A stretch of 64,000 nucleotides of DNA from Rhizobium lentis (GCF_017352135.1 NZ_CP071454.1:744001-808000), one strand, 5' to 3'; positions 1 through 9,198 are shown, counted from the first letter of the stretch. The notes: generated by a model from the letters alone, not told the origin. Numbers and translations: made by a program.

Positions 1-1500
1 CTCGAAGGTCGTCTAAGCCCGCGGCTTGCCAAACCCTCCGGCGCGGGGCCGGAGAAGGGAGCAGAAACGACCACCCCTAAGTCCGAACAAGAGTATTGGG
101 AACAGATATTTGAGCATCCGGACCCCTGGAACTACGTTTCGGTCTATGAGCAGGTCAAATATGAGCAGACATTGAACCTGATCCCGCAGGGGATCGAAAA
201 GGCCCTGGAACTTGCCTGCGCCGAAGGGATCTTCACCGAGAAGCTGGCGAAAAAAGTCGGCCGGTTGACGGCGACGGACATTTCCCAGCGAGCGATCGAC
301 AGGGCGACCGAGCGGTGCCGCGGTCATGACAATGTCGAGCTGCGTGTTCTCGACTTCGTCAGGAGCGATTTGCCGCCCGAGCAAGATCTCGTCGTCTGCT
401 CCGAAGTCCTCTATTACATGAAGGATGAGCAGATGCTGGCTGCCGTCTGCCGGAAGATGGCGGCGGCGGTGAAGCCGGGCGGCTGTTTGATTACAGCCCA
501 TGCGCATCTCCGCCGGGACGAGCCTCGCCGGACGGGCTTCGATTGGGGCCATCCTTTCGGGGTGGAGACGATCAGGCAGGTCCTCGCGGCCCAACCTGGG
601 CTCGCCCTGGAAGAGACTGTTGATACCGAGCTTTACGCCATCCACCGGTTCAGGAAGGGCGCCGTGACCGATACCGTGCTGCGGGTCGAGCCGCATGGAA
701 CGCCAATGGATGTCGATGTGGCAAAACATATCATCCGCGGACCGGAAGGCGTCGCGCGCGAGACCGCCTGGGAAACCGAGACCACGACCTCGATCCCGAT
801 TTTGATGTATCATCGGATCGCAGACGAAGGCCCCGCCGCGCTCCGACGCTTCCGCACGCCGCCGGAGATTTTCCGCAAGCAGATGCAGTTCCTGCGCCGA
901 CAGGGCTATTACGCCGTGACGACACCGACCTTGGTCGATCTTTTGCGCAGCGGCAGGCCGATACAGGGTCGGCCCGTGATGCTGACCTTCGACGACGCCT
1001 ATCTGGATTTTCGAACGAGCGCTTTCCCGATCCTGGCCGAGAATGATTTGAGTGCCGACGTGTTCGTCGTCACCGATAAAGTGGGCGGCCGCTCGGATTG
1101 GGATTCGGCCCATGGTGAAGCGGCGGCGCTGATGTCGTGGCCGGATATTCACGACTTGCACCAGCAAGGCATCAGCTTCGGCTCCCATCTCGCCTCCCAC
1201 GCACCGGCAAGCGCGATGGAAAACGATGCCTTGCTCGTCGAGGCTACGCTGTCGCGCAACGCGCTGGAGAGCCGGCTGGGCGGCCGAGTCCAATCTATCG
1301 CGCTGCCCTATGGTGCCACCGACTTCAGGGTGCCGGGCATTCTGGCGCTTGCCGGCTACGCGATCGGCTTCACCACACGACCGGCAACAGCCACCATCGA
1401 CGATAATGTCTTCAGCTTGCCGCGCCTCGAAGTCCGCGGCGACCGGCCGCTTGAAGCCTTCCCCGAACTGATGGGTATGCCGGGAGCCTTTATCGGATGA
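1..1500 (+). CDS. SAM methyltransferase / polysaccharide deacetylase fusion (5' end outside window)
   Basis: The frame is open from base 1, so the true start lies left of the window; the first internal start is a TTG at 172, too late because the NodS-like segment EYWEQIFEHPDPWNY lies upstream of it. The N-terminal half is a class I SAM-dependent methyltransferase with the glycine-motif variant LELACAEGIFT and a VVCSEVLYY motif. The C-terminal half is a NodB-homology deacetylase: metal motif TFDDAYLDF and HxxxH in SHLASHAP. Similar fusions in rhizobia can carry a GT2 domain further upstream, which may be what is cut off (inference). It would methylate and de-N-acetylate (or deacetylate) a glycan. 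It ends 7 bp before the next glycosyltransferase gene, so it probably belongs to the same operon. Confidence 0.8.
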   Translation, partial: LEGRLSPRLAKPSGAGPEKGAETTTPKSEQEYWEQIFEHPDPWNYVSVYEQVKYEQTLNLIPQGIEKALELACAEGIFTEKLAKKVGRLTATDISQRAIDRATERCRGHDNVELRVLDFVRSDLPPEQDLVVCSEVLYYMKDEQMLAAVCRKMAAAVKPGGCLITAHAHLRRDEPRRTGFDWGHPFGVETIRQVLAAQPGLALEETVDTELYAIHRFRKGAVTDTVLRVEPHGTPMDVDVAKHIIRGPEGVARETAWETETTTSIPILMYHRIADEGPAALRRFRTPPEIFRKQMQFLRRQGYYAVTTPTLVDLLRSGRPIQGRPVMLTFDDAYLDFRTSAFPILAENDLSADVFVVTDKVGGRSDWDSAHGEAAALMSWPDIHDLHQQGISFGSHLASHAPASAMENDALLVEATLSRNALESRLGGRVQSIALPYGATDFRVPGILALAGYAIGFTTRPATATIDDNVFSLPRLEVRGDRPLEAFPELMGMPGAFIG

Positions 1501-1507
1501 CGACGCC

Positions 1508-2584
1508 ATGACTGCTACTGCGTCCCCTTTGGTCACTGTCGTCATCCCGGCTTACAATGCCGAGAAGACGCTTGTCGAAACATTGAGAAGCGTTTCTGAC
1601 CAGTCCTACGACAAGCTTGAAATCCTGGTGGTCGACGACGGATCGCGGGATCGCACCTTCGATCTTGCGCGCGACTATGGCCTGAGCGACGCCCGTGTCC
1701 GTGTTCTCACCCAGCACAATGGCGGCGTTGCGCGGGCGCGCAACCACGGCGTCAGGGAGGCGCGCGGCCTCTACATAGCTCCTGTCGATGCCGATGATGT
1801 GTGGCACCCCAGCAAGATCGAGCGCCAGCTCGAGGCGGTGCTGAAATTCCCCGGCGGAAACGGAGTTGCCTATAACTGGTACGCAGCGATCGACGAAAAC
1901 GGCATCATTTTCGGCCATTCACGCCCGGTCATGCATCAGGGAAACATCTTCGAACCGCTGCTGAGGGAAAACTTCATCGGCAATGGCAGCACGCCGCTGA
2001 TGCCGCGGGCGGAGATCCTTCGCTGCGGCGGCTACGACGCCGGCCTGCGTGACAGCGGCGCCGAGGGCTGCGAGGATCTCAAGCTTTATCTGGCGCTTGC
2101 CGAGACGCTGCCCTTCGCTTTGATCCCTGATTTCCTAACCGGCTATCGGTTCACCAGGGGAAACATGTCCAGCAATGCCCATAGGATGCTGAAATCCTAC
2201 GCCCTGGTGATGGCGCCGATCGCCGGCCGCTACCCGCATCTCGCGCGCGATATAGAGGCATCACAGTTCAACACGGCCTGCTGGTATTTCAAGAAGGCAT
2301 TTCACGACGACGACTATGCCCAGCTCAAAAAGCTGGCGCCGATGATGGCGAGAAAATACCCTTCGCGGCTGATCGTCCATGGACTACGACAGGGCTGGCG
2401 CCAGGTGAAACGCCAGGGCATCAAGATCGCAAAGCGCGTCCTGGGCAAGCCACCACGCAGCCCCAAAGCTCGCTTCACCGCGGCCATTCCGCAAGCCGGA
2501 ACGGCTTTTAGCGATCGCTTCGGGGGCCTGTCGGCCAGGGCAGCGACCGGCCCGAACTCAGCACGGGTGGCCGAGAATGAATAG
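1508..2584 (+). CDS. GT2 family glycosyltransferase
   Basis: A 358-residue GT-A fold enzyme. The N-terminus has the family hallmark VVIPAYNAEKTL, then LVVDDGSRDRT and the DxD-type metal and nucleotide-sugar site in PVDADDVWHPSKIE. A second motif, GCEDLKLYLALAE, fits the catalytic-base region. No membrane segment is evident, so it is probably a cytoplasmic or membrane-associated enzyme that adds one sugar to a lipid-linked glycan. The C-terminal 60 residues are basic and Pro/Ala rich. Its stop overlaps the start of the ABC exporter gene by 8 bp, which points to translational coupling and joint function in making and exporting one glycoconjugate. Donor and linkage cannot be read from sequence. 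Confidence 0.85.
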   Translation: MTATASPLVTVVIPAYNAEKTLVETLRSVSDQSYDKLEILVVDDGSRDRTFDLARDYGLSDARVRVLTQHNGGVARARNHGVREARGLYIAPVDADDVWHPSKIERQLEAVLKFPGGNGVAYNWYAAIDENGIIFGHSRPVMHQGNIFEPLLRENFIGNGSTPLMPRAEILRCGGYDAGLRDSGAEGCEDLKLYLALAETLPFALIPDFLTGYRFTRGNMSSNAHRMLKSYALVMAPIAGRYPHLARDIEASQFNTACWYFKKAFHDDDYAQLKKLAPMMARKYPSRLIVHGLRQGWRQVKRQGIKIAKRVLGKPPRSPKARFTAAIPQAGTAFSDRFGGLSARAATGPNSARVAENE

Positions 2585-4337
2585 GTTTCGAAAGCCCTCT
2601 TCCGCCAAGCCGGCCACCGCCTACAATTTGATCGTGGCAGCGCGGTACCGCGAGCTTCTGCAGCTCGTGCCGGCGCTGCGGCTGAAGATGACGGTGATGA
2701 TCATCCTCGGCATTCTCACCGGATTCTCGGAGATGGTCGGCATTACCTTTCTGGTGAGTCTCGTCTTTCTTCTCGGGCAGCCGGGGCCGGTTTCCGGCTC
2801 TGCCGTTGCAGGGCTTCCGGCTTTCTTCGGCGGCATCGACCTCAGTCTTTCGAAGCCGACGCTGATCGGCATCCTCATCGCCTCCATTCTCCTGCGGATT
2901 CTTCTGGGATGCGCCAATTCGCTGATATCAAGCGCGGTCAACCATAAGATCAGCGATCGCATGCGCGACCGCCTCTACGCCAAGGTCCTGACCATGCCCT
3001 TCCAGCGCTTTCAGGATTATGAGCGCAGCGATCTCATCAATGTGATCGCCACCGAAGCCTATGCGGTATCCTCGGCGCATGCGAGCCTCGTGCGTCTGGG
3101 TGTCAACTTCGGGACAATTGTCATCTTCGGCGTCGGCATGCTTGTCATGGCCTGGCCGATCGCCCTTCTCGGCCTCGCCTTCGGCTTCATCCATAATTTC
3201 GCATTGGGTCTCTTCGCCGGCGCCTACCGCCGTCTCGGCGCTTCGGCGCTGGCTGCCGTGGAAGCGTTGACGCAGCTGAGCTGGACAACGCTACAGACGT
3301 TGAAGGCCGTCAAAAGCTTCGGTCTCGAGGAGCGCCACCAGCAGCTCTTCGAGACACTTTCCAGCGAAGTCGGTCGGACCTGGCGCCGGTCGGACTGGAT
3401 GGGGGCAGCGACCTCGTTGCTAAGCGAAATCCTGACCTTCGGAGTCATCCTGACGATCATTCTGTCTTCGGAATTCCTGCCGGTGGATTTCAAGGCAGCG
3501 CTCTCGGCCACCATCCTTCTTTACAGGCTTCAGCCGCATATCAAGGGGTTCGACTCCCAGATTCTGCGCCTCTACGAGATGGAAGCATCCGTGCAGAACG
3601 TCCTGGCGCTGCTGTCGGAAAAGGATGACGTCAAGCAGGCCTCACAAGGGGCGCCGGTCACTCGCCTGGCGGAAGCCATCGTCTTCCACGATGTTTCGTT
3701 TACCTATGAGCACGCGACCGCGCCGGCGGTTCACAACCTCAACTTCTCGATCAAAGCGGGCGAAACAACGGCTCTGACCGGACCGAGCGGCTCCGGCAAA
3801 ACGACAATTCTGAACATGATACTCGACCTCAATCGACCGACGCGAGGTGCGATCACGATCGACGGCCGGGACCTGGAAACCGTTGACCGGTCCAGCTGGC
3901 TGCAACTGCTCTCGGTCTCGGGCCAGGACGTCGAGCTGATGGAAGGCACGGTCTTCGACAACATCCGCTTCCGTCGCGATATCTCCGAGCAGGACGTCCG
4001 TTGGGCCGCCGATGTGGCCTGCGCCACGGAATTCATCGAAAATCTGCCGGAAGGCTTCGACGAATGGCTGGGCGACGAGGCGGTGCGACTTTCAGGCGGA
4101 CAGCGGCAACGCATCGGCCTGGCGCGCGCGCTCGCCGGCAAACCTCAAATTCTGCTGTTGGACGAGGCCACGAGCGCGCTGGATGAAGATACCGAGATGC
4201 GGGTGTTCTCGGCGATAAGGGAAGATGCCGACAGAACACTGATCGTGGTCAGCCACCGGCCCGCGGTCGCCCGGCTGATGAGGAACCAGATCGATCTTCG
4301 CCCGCCAATGCTCGCCTCCACATCGAAGCTCGGGTGA
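2577..4337 (+). CDS. ABC exporter, fused permease/ATPase (MsbA/HlyB type)
   Basis: A 586-residue half-transporter. Residues about 35-320 form the six-helix transmembrane domain, with hydrophobic runs such as MTVMIILGILTGF and TLIGILIASILLRILL. The nucleotide-binding domain has Walker A GPSGSGKTT near residue 402, signature LSGGQRQRIGLARAL near 505, Walker B ILLLDEATSALDE near 525 and the H-loop VSHRPA. It probably works as a homodimer moving a lipid-linked glycan or glycolipid across the inner membrane. It is sandwiched between two GT2 genes with overlaps at both ends (8 bp and 4 bp), so its substrate is most likely the product of those enzymes and of the methyltransferase/deacetylase. Exact substrate unknown. 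Confidence 0.85.
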   Translation: MNRFRKPSSAKPATAYNLIVAARYRELLQLVPALRLKMTVMIILGILTGFSEMVGITFLVSLVFLLGQPGPVSGSAVAGLPAFFGGIDLSLSKPTLIGILIASILLRILLGCANSLISSAVNHKISDRMRDRLYAKVLTMPFQRFQDYERSDLINVIATEAYAVSSAHASLVRLGVNFGTIVIFGVGMLVMAWPIALLGLAFGFIHNFALGLFAGAYRRLGASALAAVEALTQLSWTTLQTLKAVKSFGLEERHQQLFETLSSEVGRTWRRSDWMGAATSLLSEILTFGVILTIILSSEFLPVDFKAALSATILLYRLQPHIKGFDSQILRLYEMEASVQNVLALLSEKDDVKQASQGAPVTRLAEAIVFHDVSFTYEHATAPAVHNLNFSIKAGETTALTGPSGSGKTTILNMILDLNRPTRGAITIDGRDLETVDRSSWLQLLSVSGQDVELMEGTVFDNIRFRRDISEQDVRWAADVACATEFIENLPEGFDEWLGDEAVRLSGGQRQRIGLARALAGKPQILLLDEATSALDEDTEMRVFSAIREDADRTLIVVSHRPAVARLMRNQIDLRPPMLASTSKLG

Positions 4338-5449
4338 CAACGATGGAGATGTCGCCCATGTCAGGAATTCCGGTGGCGGTCGTGATCCCCGCTTACAATG
4401 CCGGAGACTTCGTTGCCCAGACGCTTCAGTCCGTCATCGATCAGACCCACAAGGCGCTGGAGATCATTGTCGTCGATGACGGCTCGACGGACGAGACGGC
4501 GTCCATCTGTCGCCGCTTCGCCGCGGCCGATCCGAGGATCCAGATTCTGTCGACGGAAAACCGCGGCGTCGCGGCAGCGCGCAATACCGGGATCGAAGCA
4601 TCGAAGGCCGACTATATCGCCTTCCTGGACGCGGACGACCTGTGGCATCCCACTTATGTCGAAAGAATGCTGTCAGCGCTCCATCCCCTGCCCGCCAGCT
4701 GGGGAGCGGTATACGCCCTTCACCGTTTCGTCGATTCCGAGGGATATTGCACGAAGTCCGGCTCGTCGATCAACGCCCGGGAATCCATTCTCATTCGCCA
4801 TCTCGTCTTCCGCTTCGTCGGTAATGGCAGCGGCTTCATGGTGCGCCGCGCCGTGATAGACAAGATCGGCGGTTACGATCCGAGCTATGCCAATCGGGGA
4901 ATCGGAGGATGCGAAGACTTCGATTTCGAACTGCGCACCGCCGAGCATTTCAAGATCGAGGCGGTGCCGCTCGGGCTGGTGGGCTATCGCGTCCATTCCG
5001 CCGCCATGTCTGCCGACAGATCCCGAATGGCGCGATCGCTTCTGGCCGTGAATGAGCAATGTGTCGCCCGCAATCCGCAGCTTCCCGCTTTCGTTGTCAG
5101 CTGCGCCCGCGCCTCGGCTCACCTTTATGCATTCTCAAAATTTGCAGCTTTGAAAGATTGGGACAGCGCCGCTGCCTCGCTCAAGCAAATCTATCATCAT
5201 AGCCCGCTGCTTGCTGCCGGCGTCGTAACCAAACTGATGCTTTCAAAAGCCTTCAGAGGCGCAAACAGAGCGTGGTCAAGGGCCCGCCCGATCAGGCAAC
5301 AAAAGCAAAAGAAACTCAAGAAATTCGAGGAGATAAACCCGCTTATGCCGCTGGTCGGCGGATGGTCAGTTTTCCGCACGAAGGCGTTGTTCAGGCGCTT
5401 GTCGAAGATCGACCGGTGTGACGGGGACACCGCGACTGCGAAAAGATAA
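4334..5449 (+). CDS. GT2 family glycosyltransferase
   Basis: A 371-residue GT-A enzyme paralogous in layout to the one at 1508: VVIPAYNAGDFVAQTLQSV, IIVVDDGSTDETAS and the metal site FLDADDLWHPTYVE, followed by GGCEDFDFELRTAE. The longest frame starts at a GTG (4334) overlapping the stop of the ABC exporter; ATG codons at 4343 and 4361 are possible alternatives and would shorten the protein by only a few residues. The C-terminus is strongly basic (RQQKQKKLKKFEE), consistent with membrane association. Last gene of the first plus-strand operon; a strong terminator hairpin lies about 230 bp downstream. Confidence 0.84.
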   Translation: MTTMEMSPMSGIPVAVVIPAYNAGDFVAQTLQSVIDQTHKALEIIVVDDGSTDETASICRRFAAADPRIQILSTENRGVAAARNTGIEASKADYIAFLDADDLWHPTYVERMLSALHPLPASWGAVYALHRFVDSEGYCTKSGSSINARESILIRHLVFRFVGNGSGFMVRRAVIDKIGGYDPSYANRGIGGCEDFDFELRTAEHFKIEAVPLGLVGYRVHSAAMSADRSRMARSLLAVNEQCVARNPQLPAFVVSCARASAHLYAFSKFAALKDWDSAAASLKQIYHHSPLLAAGVVTKLMLSKAFRGANRAWSRARPIRQQKQKKLKKFEEINPLMPLVGGWSVFRTKALFRRLSKIDRCDGDTATAKR

Positions 5450-6349
5450 GAATCTCGGCAACGCGGAAAAACGAAGACTGCCCTGGAAGACCGAATTTTC
5501 CACTCCCATGGGCATTTACCTCACTGTTCTTCAGTACAAATTGAACACAGAGGGGAAATATTAATACGAATAATACGATTAAATTGTGGAAAAAATATAA
5601 TATCCAGCCAATAGCGCGTGACAATATCTGCTTTTACTGTAAATATGACTTCGTACTGTACACGTAATTTCACCAGAGGACCCGCCACCACCCCGGCGGG
5701 TCCTCAACTTTACCAGGCACAGTTGCCGCAGAGGCGACAGCTATGATCACTGCATCACATTATAATTCTGCGTCGCACGACAATATTGCTTGTTGAAGAC
5801 GAGTTTGGCGACAGAACCTTATTACCGGGAAGCAACAACCAGGACGCCTCGGTCGACGTTGGTCTGCCTTCTCGGCAGCGCCATAACCGGACAGCCACGA
5901 TCAAGAGGCTGCCACAACCAACGACCGGCAACCCTTGAACGGACAGGCATCGAAGCCTGGTAAGGCAATTCGATATCAACGAGTGATGATGAAGCAGACG
6001 GATGAAACCTCAATAGGCCACCAAATCAAGGGATTATGCCCATTCATCGCGCCGCCGATCAGACCGTAGAAGGACCGGTCATCGCGCGCGCAAGAGAGTC
6101 CGAGACCCTCCAAGCGAAGGCCCACAGCGTAGCGATACCCAACCTCCTCGAGTGACCCCACGAGACGAAATAATCAAGCCGCTTGCGCGAATGACGCGGT
6201 TTCAATTCAAAACGCCGGCATGTTCTCAAACGACCAAACCTGTGTCGAAATGGTCGCACCTCGTCATCGAATTAACCGTTCATAAAGCATTTGCTTGCTC
6301 AACTTATAATTTGTGTCATGGTCACTGGAAGTAGTGAGGAGCCGCTCTG
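5450..6349. other. Long non-coding gap with one terminator-like hairpin
   Basis: No convincing reading frame is present in these 900 bases; the short frames of 60-77 codons on both strands lack family features and good ribosome binding sites. The stretch 5540-5620 is unusually A+T rich for this genome. A strong hairpin lies at 5678-5703. A TATAAT hexamer occurs at 6305-6310, 40 bp before the small gene at 6350, but no good -35 partner was found. Confidence 0.6.
5678..5703 (+). terminator. Perfect 9-bp hairpin, probable terminator
   Basis: GGACCCGCC pairs with GGCGGGTCC across an 8-base loop, followed by a short pyrimidine-rich tail (TCAACTTT). It sits about 230 bp after the glycosyltransferase stop at 5449, so it either ends that operon with a long 3' UTR or ends a separate small transcript. 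Confidence 0.6.
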
Positions 6350-6556
6350 ATGAGTGATATGGCATCGCAGATTCCGGAATTTGGTTATGATGAACGCGTG
6401 ATGATCTGCCGCAAACAGATCGAGAAGGCGGTTTATCAGTTCATTGCAAACACGAAGGTCGAGGGGTGCGATCCGGCGGAAGTCGCAATGGCCATCGCGG
6501 ACATTGCCGACGACTACATTTTACTCCTGGCCCAGAAGCGCAATTTGACCCATTGA
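6350..6556 (+). CDS. Small hypothetical protein, 68 aa
   Basis: A short, soluble, mostly helical and acidic protein with no motif I recognise. The ATG at 6350 follows a GAGGAG-type ribosome binding site (GTGAGGAGCCGCTCTG). It contains two cysteines (MICRKQ and EGCDP). It stands alone: 900 bp of non-coding sequence lies upstream and about 360 bp downstream before the next, opposite-strand gene. Codon use (GCG, ATC, GCC rich) fits a real gene. Function unknown. Confidence 0.6.
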   Translation: MSDMASQIPEFGYDERVMICRKQIEKAVYQFIANTKVEGCDPAEVAMAIADIADDYILLLAQKRNLTH

Positions 6557-6919
6557 GACCATCGATCGGCCGATCGTCGGGCGACCGCTAAAACCGATAT
6601 CGCCGCCGCCTCCCTGCCCGGAGACAACGTCAACCAAACCTCTTACCGTTCGTTTGAAGCTAGCTTTGTGCTATCGAATGAGCTCTGATTAAGCGGCGAT
6701 CGTCCAGCCCGCGACAAGCCGAGACTTCTCCTAACCCACAATTAAGATGGATTGTCGACAGGAAGGCCTGCAGGGCACTCGTTTCGGCCCGACAGCCCGT
6801 TGCCGTGCACCGACCGGCCCCCGTTCGTCTGCGGCCCTCCCATAGGCGCGGGACGCACATAGCCCCGAAAATCGATAGGATTTTCGAGGCTATCCGACTT
6901 CGAAGCAGGAAAGCGGGCA
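6557..6919. other. Intergenic stretch, no gene seen
   Basis: 363 bases between two small genes facing each other. Frames of 82-86 codons cross it on both strands but are rich in Arg and Cys and lack initiation signals. No clear terminator, repeat or RNA was identified. Confidence 0.5.
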
Positions 6920-7168
6920 CTAATGTCTTTTTACGCTTACCTGGGGAACGGGGGAACTCAATTCAGCCAGTTCCCTGGTCAGCCCCTCCCCGACTTCCTG
7001 CTTTACCGCCTCAAGAGCAAGATCGAGGCAATTCGTCGCGAATTGCAGTTTGACGTCCTGAGCGACCTGCCGCGCATAGGCGATCATCCGCGCCAGCGCG
7101 ACCAATTCGTCCAGACCTTCTTCCGCCCCTGGATCCAAACTTATTTTAGCAACCGATGTCACGCCCAT
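6920..7168 (-). CDS. Small hypothetical helical protein, 82 aa
   Basis: The frame runs from 7243, but the ATG at 7168 (MGVTSVAKISLDPG) is preferred because GGAGAA lies 8 bases before it. The product is soluble, rich in Ala, Leu, Val and Glu, with a long predicted amphipathic helix (about residues 18-65). No family recognised. It lies 102 bp downstream of tfuA on the same strand, so it could be the last member of the YcaO-TfuA operon or an independent gene. An overlapping plus-strand frame of 91 codons looks less gene-like. Confidence 0.5.
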   Translation of the reverse strand: MGVTSVAKISLDPGAEEGLDELVALARMIAYARQVAQDVKLQFATNCLDLALEAVKQEVGEGLTRELAELSSPVPQVSVKRH

Positions 7169-7270
7169 GGCCATTTCTCCAACGAATTGAAGAAATGATA
7201 CGCGGACCGACATGGACGAGCCCGTGAAAAAAGCGTGACACAACTTTCGGTGACCGTCGCCGTTCTCGAT

Positions 7271-7972
7271 TCACAATGCAGACCGTGTGGAGAACGAGGT
7301 TTCATGCAAATGCCAGGTCAAATCGGCATTCACGCGAACATCGTCGGCTGACTGTACCGCTTTCAGCAATTCCAAAGCATCGATGCGTTTCTGATCGACG
7401 GAATGCGAGACAAGCGCGGCCAGAAGGTGCGGGCGATCCTCTTCGGCTGTGCATTGCTCGACAATTGCCCGCCATGTCCGCCTCTTGAAGAATATTGCGT
7501 TGGCGGCATCTTCGATGACCTGGCGCAATCCTCCTGGGAGCAATTCATTCCTTTCCATTGCATCGAGCGTGGCGCTGACATTGACGAGCGGTATTGTCAG
7601 CGGCTTGCCGCCGAGCGCGATCGGCGCGTGCACGAGCGCGACGGCAGCATCATCGACCAGCCGGCCTGTGCGGTAGTCTTCGAAAATGCGGCCGATCCCG
7701 ATCATACCGAACGAATGACATTCCGCAGCGCGCAACGCGCCCATACTTGCCGCCCCGAGGACCGTGACGCCAAGCGAAAGAGCATACAGAATTTCCTTAT
7801 GCCAGACCGGCGCAGCATATTCAAAGCCGCCGTCGATCAGGCCGATGACATTGGCACCCTGTTCCACAGCAGCCAGAACATCGCCCTGCGTGGCTGGCGG
7901 CAAGACGCGTATAGCCCCGCCGGCAAGTGAAGCCGCATCGGGAAGACTGGGACCTGCGAAAATGATCTTCAA
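7271..7972 (-). CDS. tfuA: TfuA-like protein
   Basis: A 233-residue protein with the TfuA core: KIIFAGPSLPDA at the N-terminus, RVLPPATQGDVLAAVEQGA, IGLIDGGFEYAAPVWHKEIL, and GASMGALRAAECHSFGMIG(I)G. TfuA proteins partner YcaO enzymes; the family is named from the trifolitoxin locus of R. leguminosarum, and in characterised pairs TfuA helps install backbone thioamides. The start is a TTG overlapping the YcaO stop (TTGA), indicating translational coupling; the frame extends far upstream, but that part is a shadow of YcaO. The partner YcaO, a candidate peptide substrate and two regulators precede it in one compact operon. Confidence 0.85.
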   Translation of the reverse strand: MKIIFAGPSLPDAASLAGGAIRVLPPATQGDVLAAVEQGANVIGLIDGGFEYAAPVWHKEILYALSLGVTVLGAASMGALRAAECHSFGMIGIGRIFEDYRTGRLVDDAAVALVHAPIALGGKPLTIPLVNVSATLDAMERNELLPGGLRQVIEDAANAIFFKRRTWRAIVEQCTAEEDRPHLLAALVSHSVDQKRIDALELLKAVQSADDVRVNADLTWHLHETSFSTRSAL

Positions 7973-9192
7973 AACCCTATCGCTCTCGCAAGAGCCCTCG
8001 TTCCAAACCGGCGTGCACGCGGCCCTTCCGGATTTTCGAGCTGAGGGATAACGACCTTGACGACGCCAAAGGGAAGCGTGTCGTCGCTGAGACGTACCGC
8101 GATCACCGAACTGATCCCTTTGTTTCGCAAAGCGTCCAGCACATGCCGGAGCAAATGCGCCAGGTCCCCACGTTCCGGCGTTCGCTCGCGGAGAGGACGG
8201 GCGGCCGGCGATGCGGGAGCGGCGTCGAAGGCTCGCCGCATCAGTGGCGGCAAGGATCTTGAGAAGGTGGCGGGAGAAATATCGTCCCTGGCGCCGCTGA
8301 TATAAGTGAGCCGCGATTGCGCGGCTTCCGTTACCGCCCGAATAGCCGCGCGCACGGGAGCCGGATGGGCTCCCGTGCCGCCGGTCACCTCGACAAGGCG
8401 AATATCCCTGCCGCCATGGCGATCCCAAGGGCCGGGAACGGAATCCGTGGGACCCAGCATGGCGGTAAAACAAGGAATGGCGATGTCGCTGGTGATATCG
8501 AAGAGCCTAAGTGTCAATCCCGCCGCTTCGATCTTATCGATCAACCCGTTCAGGGCGCCGTCCTGAAAGCCGCGCGGTTCGACGCAGCCGGCATAACGAT
8601 CCGCTTCCCCGCCAACCTGCCACAGCACATGCGCATCCCGCTCGATCCGCTCGAGCACACCATGGAAAACGGCCTCCTCGACATTGTTTCCCGATGCCAG
8701 GCCGTCCGATGACATCCAGTATCGCGCATCGCGTGTGCGGTCGAGCAGCACCGCTTCAAAAGGGACATAAATCTTCTCACCGCTGAGAATATTGATGCCG
8801 GCCACCCATTCGGTCTCCTCGTCTGGTCCAAGATCGGGTTTGTGGACGGCGATCAGGCAGTTCAGCGTGTCGATCTTTTGCCCCATCCCCTGCAGACCGG
8901 ATGAGGTGCTACGGACGAGATCGACGAATGGTTCGCCGGCAACTGCCCGCTCCAGGGCCTCCATGACGGTCGACACTTTGGCATCGACATCGGTCAGGCC
9001 CTTCCCTTGAGCGATCACGATTGAGCGCGAATTCGGAGTGTAGGCGCACCAGACAGGAATTCCGACCTCATCAAGCCCGGTATGTCGCGCAACCCTGGTA
9101 ATGCCGAATCGAGCTAAAAAAGGCTCGACGCGGGAAAGCGTTTCCCGCGGCGATATGATCCTGTCGGTATATATGGACTGGTCCGCCAGAAT
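7969..9192 (-). CDS. YcaO family protein (ATP-dependent peptide backbone-modifying enzyme)
   Basis: YcaO enzymes phosphorylate backbone amides to form azolines, or thioamides when paired with TfuA. Family landmarks: SPRETLSRVEPFLARFGITR near the N-terminus, TGLDEVGIPVWCA, NSRSIVIAQGKG, KVSTVMEALERAV, and the ATP-site motif SGNNVEEAVFHGVLERIERD. No proline-rich C-terminus is seen (it ends ARAIGF). The start is anomalous. The conserved N-terminus reads back in frame to the TGA stop of the 70-aa gene (9201-9199), with no ATG, GTG or TTG between. The first conventional start, GTG 9018, would remove about 60 conserved residues. An ATT at 9192 or CTG at 9189 is the nearest near-cognate start; stop-codon readthrough or a broken N-terminus are alternatives. 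tfuA overlaps the stop. Confidence 0.8.
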   Translation of the reverse strand: MLADQSIYTDRIISPRETLSRVEPFLARFGITRVARHTGLDEVGIPVWCAYTPNSRSIVIAQGKGLTDVDAKVSTVMEALERAVAGEPFVDLVRSTSSGLQGMGQKIDTLNCLIAVHKPDLGPDEETEWVAGINILSGEKIYVPFEAVLLDRTRDARYWMSSDGLASGNNVEEAVFHGVLERIERDAHVLWQVGGEADRYAGCVEPRGFQDGALNGLIDKIEAAGLTLRLFDITSDIAIPCFTAMLGPTDSVPGPWDRHGGRDIRLVEVTGGTGAHPAPVRAAIRAVTEAAQSRLTYISGARDDISPATFSRSLPPLMRRAFDAAPASPAARPLRERTPERGDLAHLLRHVLDALRNKGISSVIAVRLSDDTLPFGVVKVVIPQLENPEGPRARRFGTRALARAIGF

Positions 9193-9198
9193 GCCGGT

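Noticed and set aside
13..1545. 510-codon open frame on the minus strand opposite the methyltransferase/deacetylase fusion
   Set aside because: No family features and Arg/Gln/His-rich composition; the plus strand carries clear NodS- and NodB-type motifs. It is a high-GC antisense artefact.
6923..7198. 91-codon plus-strand frame overlapping the small gene after tfuA
   Set aside because: Its composition is irregular and its start lacks a ribosome binding site, whereas the minus-strand ATG 7168 has a good one.
7969..9018. YcaO gene starting at GTG 9018 as an ordinary 349-residue protein
   Set aside because: About 60 residues upstream in the same open frame are recognisably YcaO, so this start would truncate the conserved N-terminus; kept only as an alternative.
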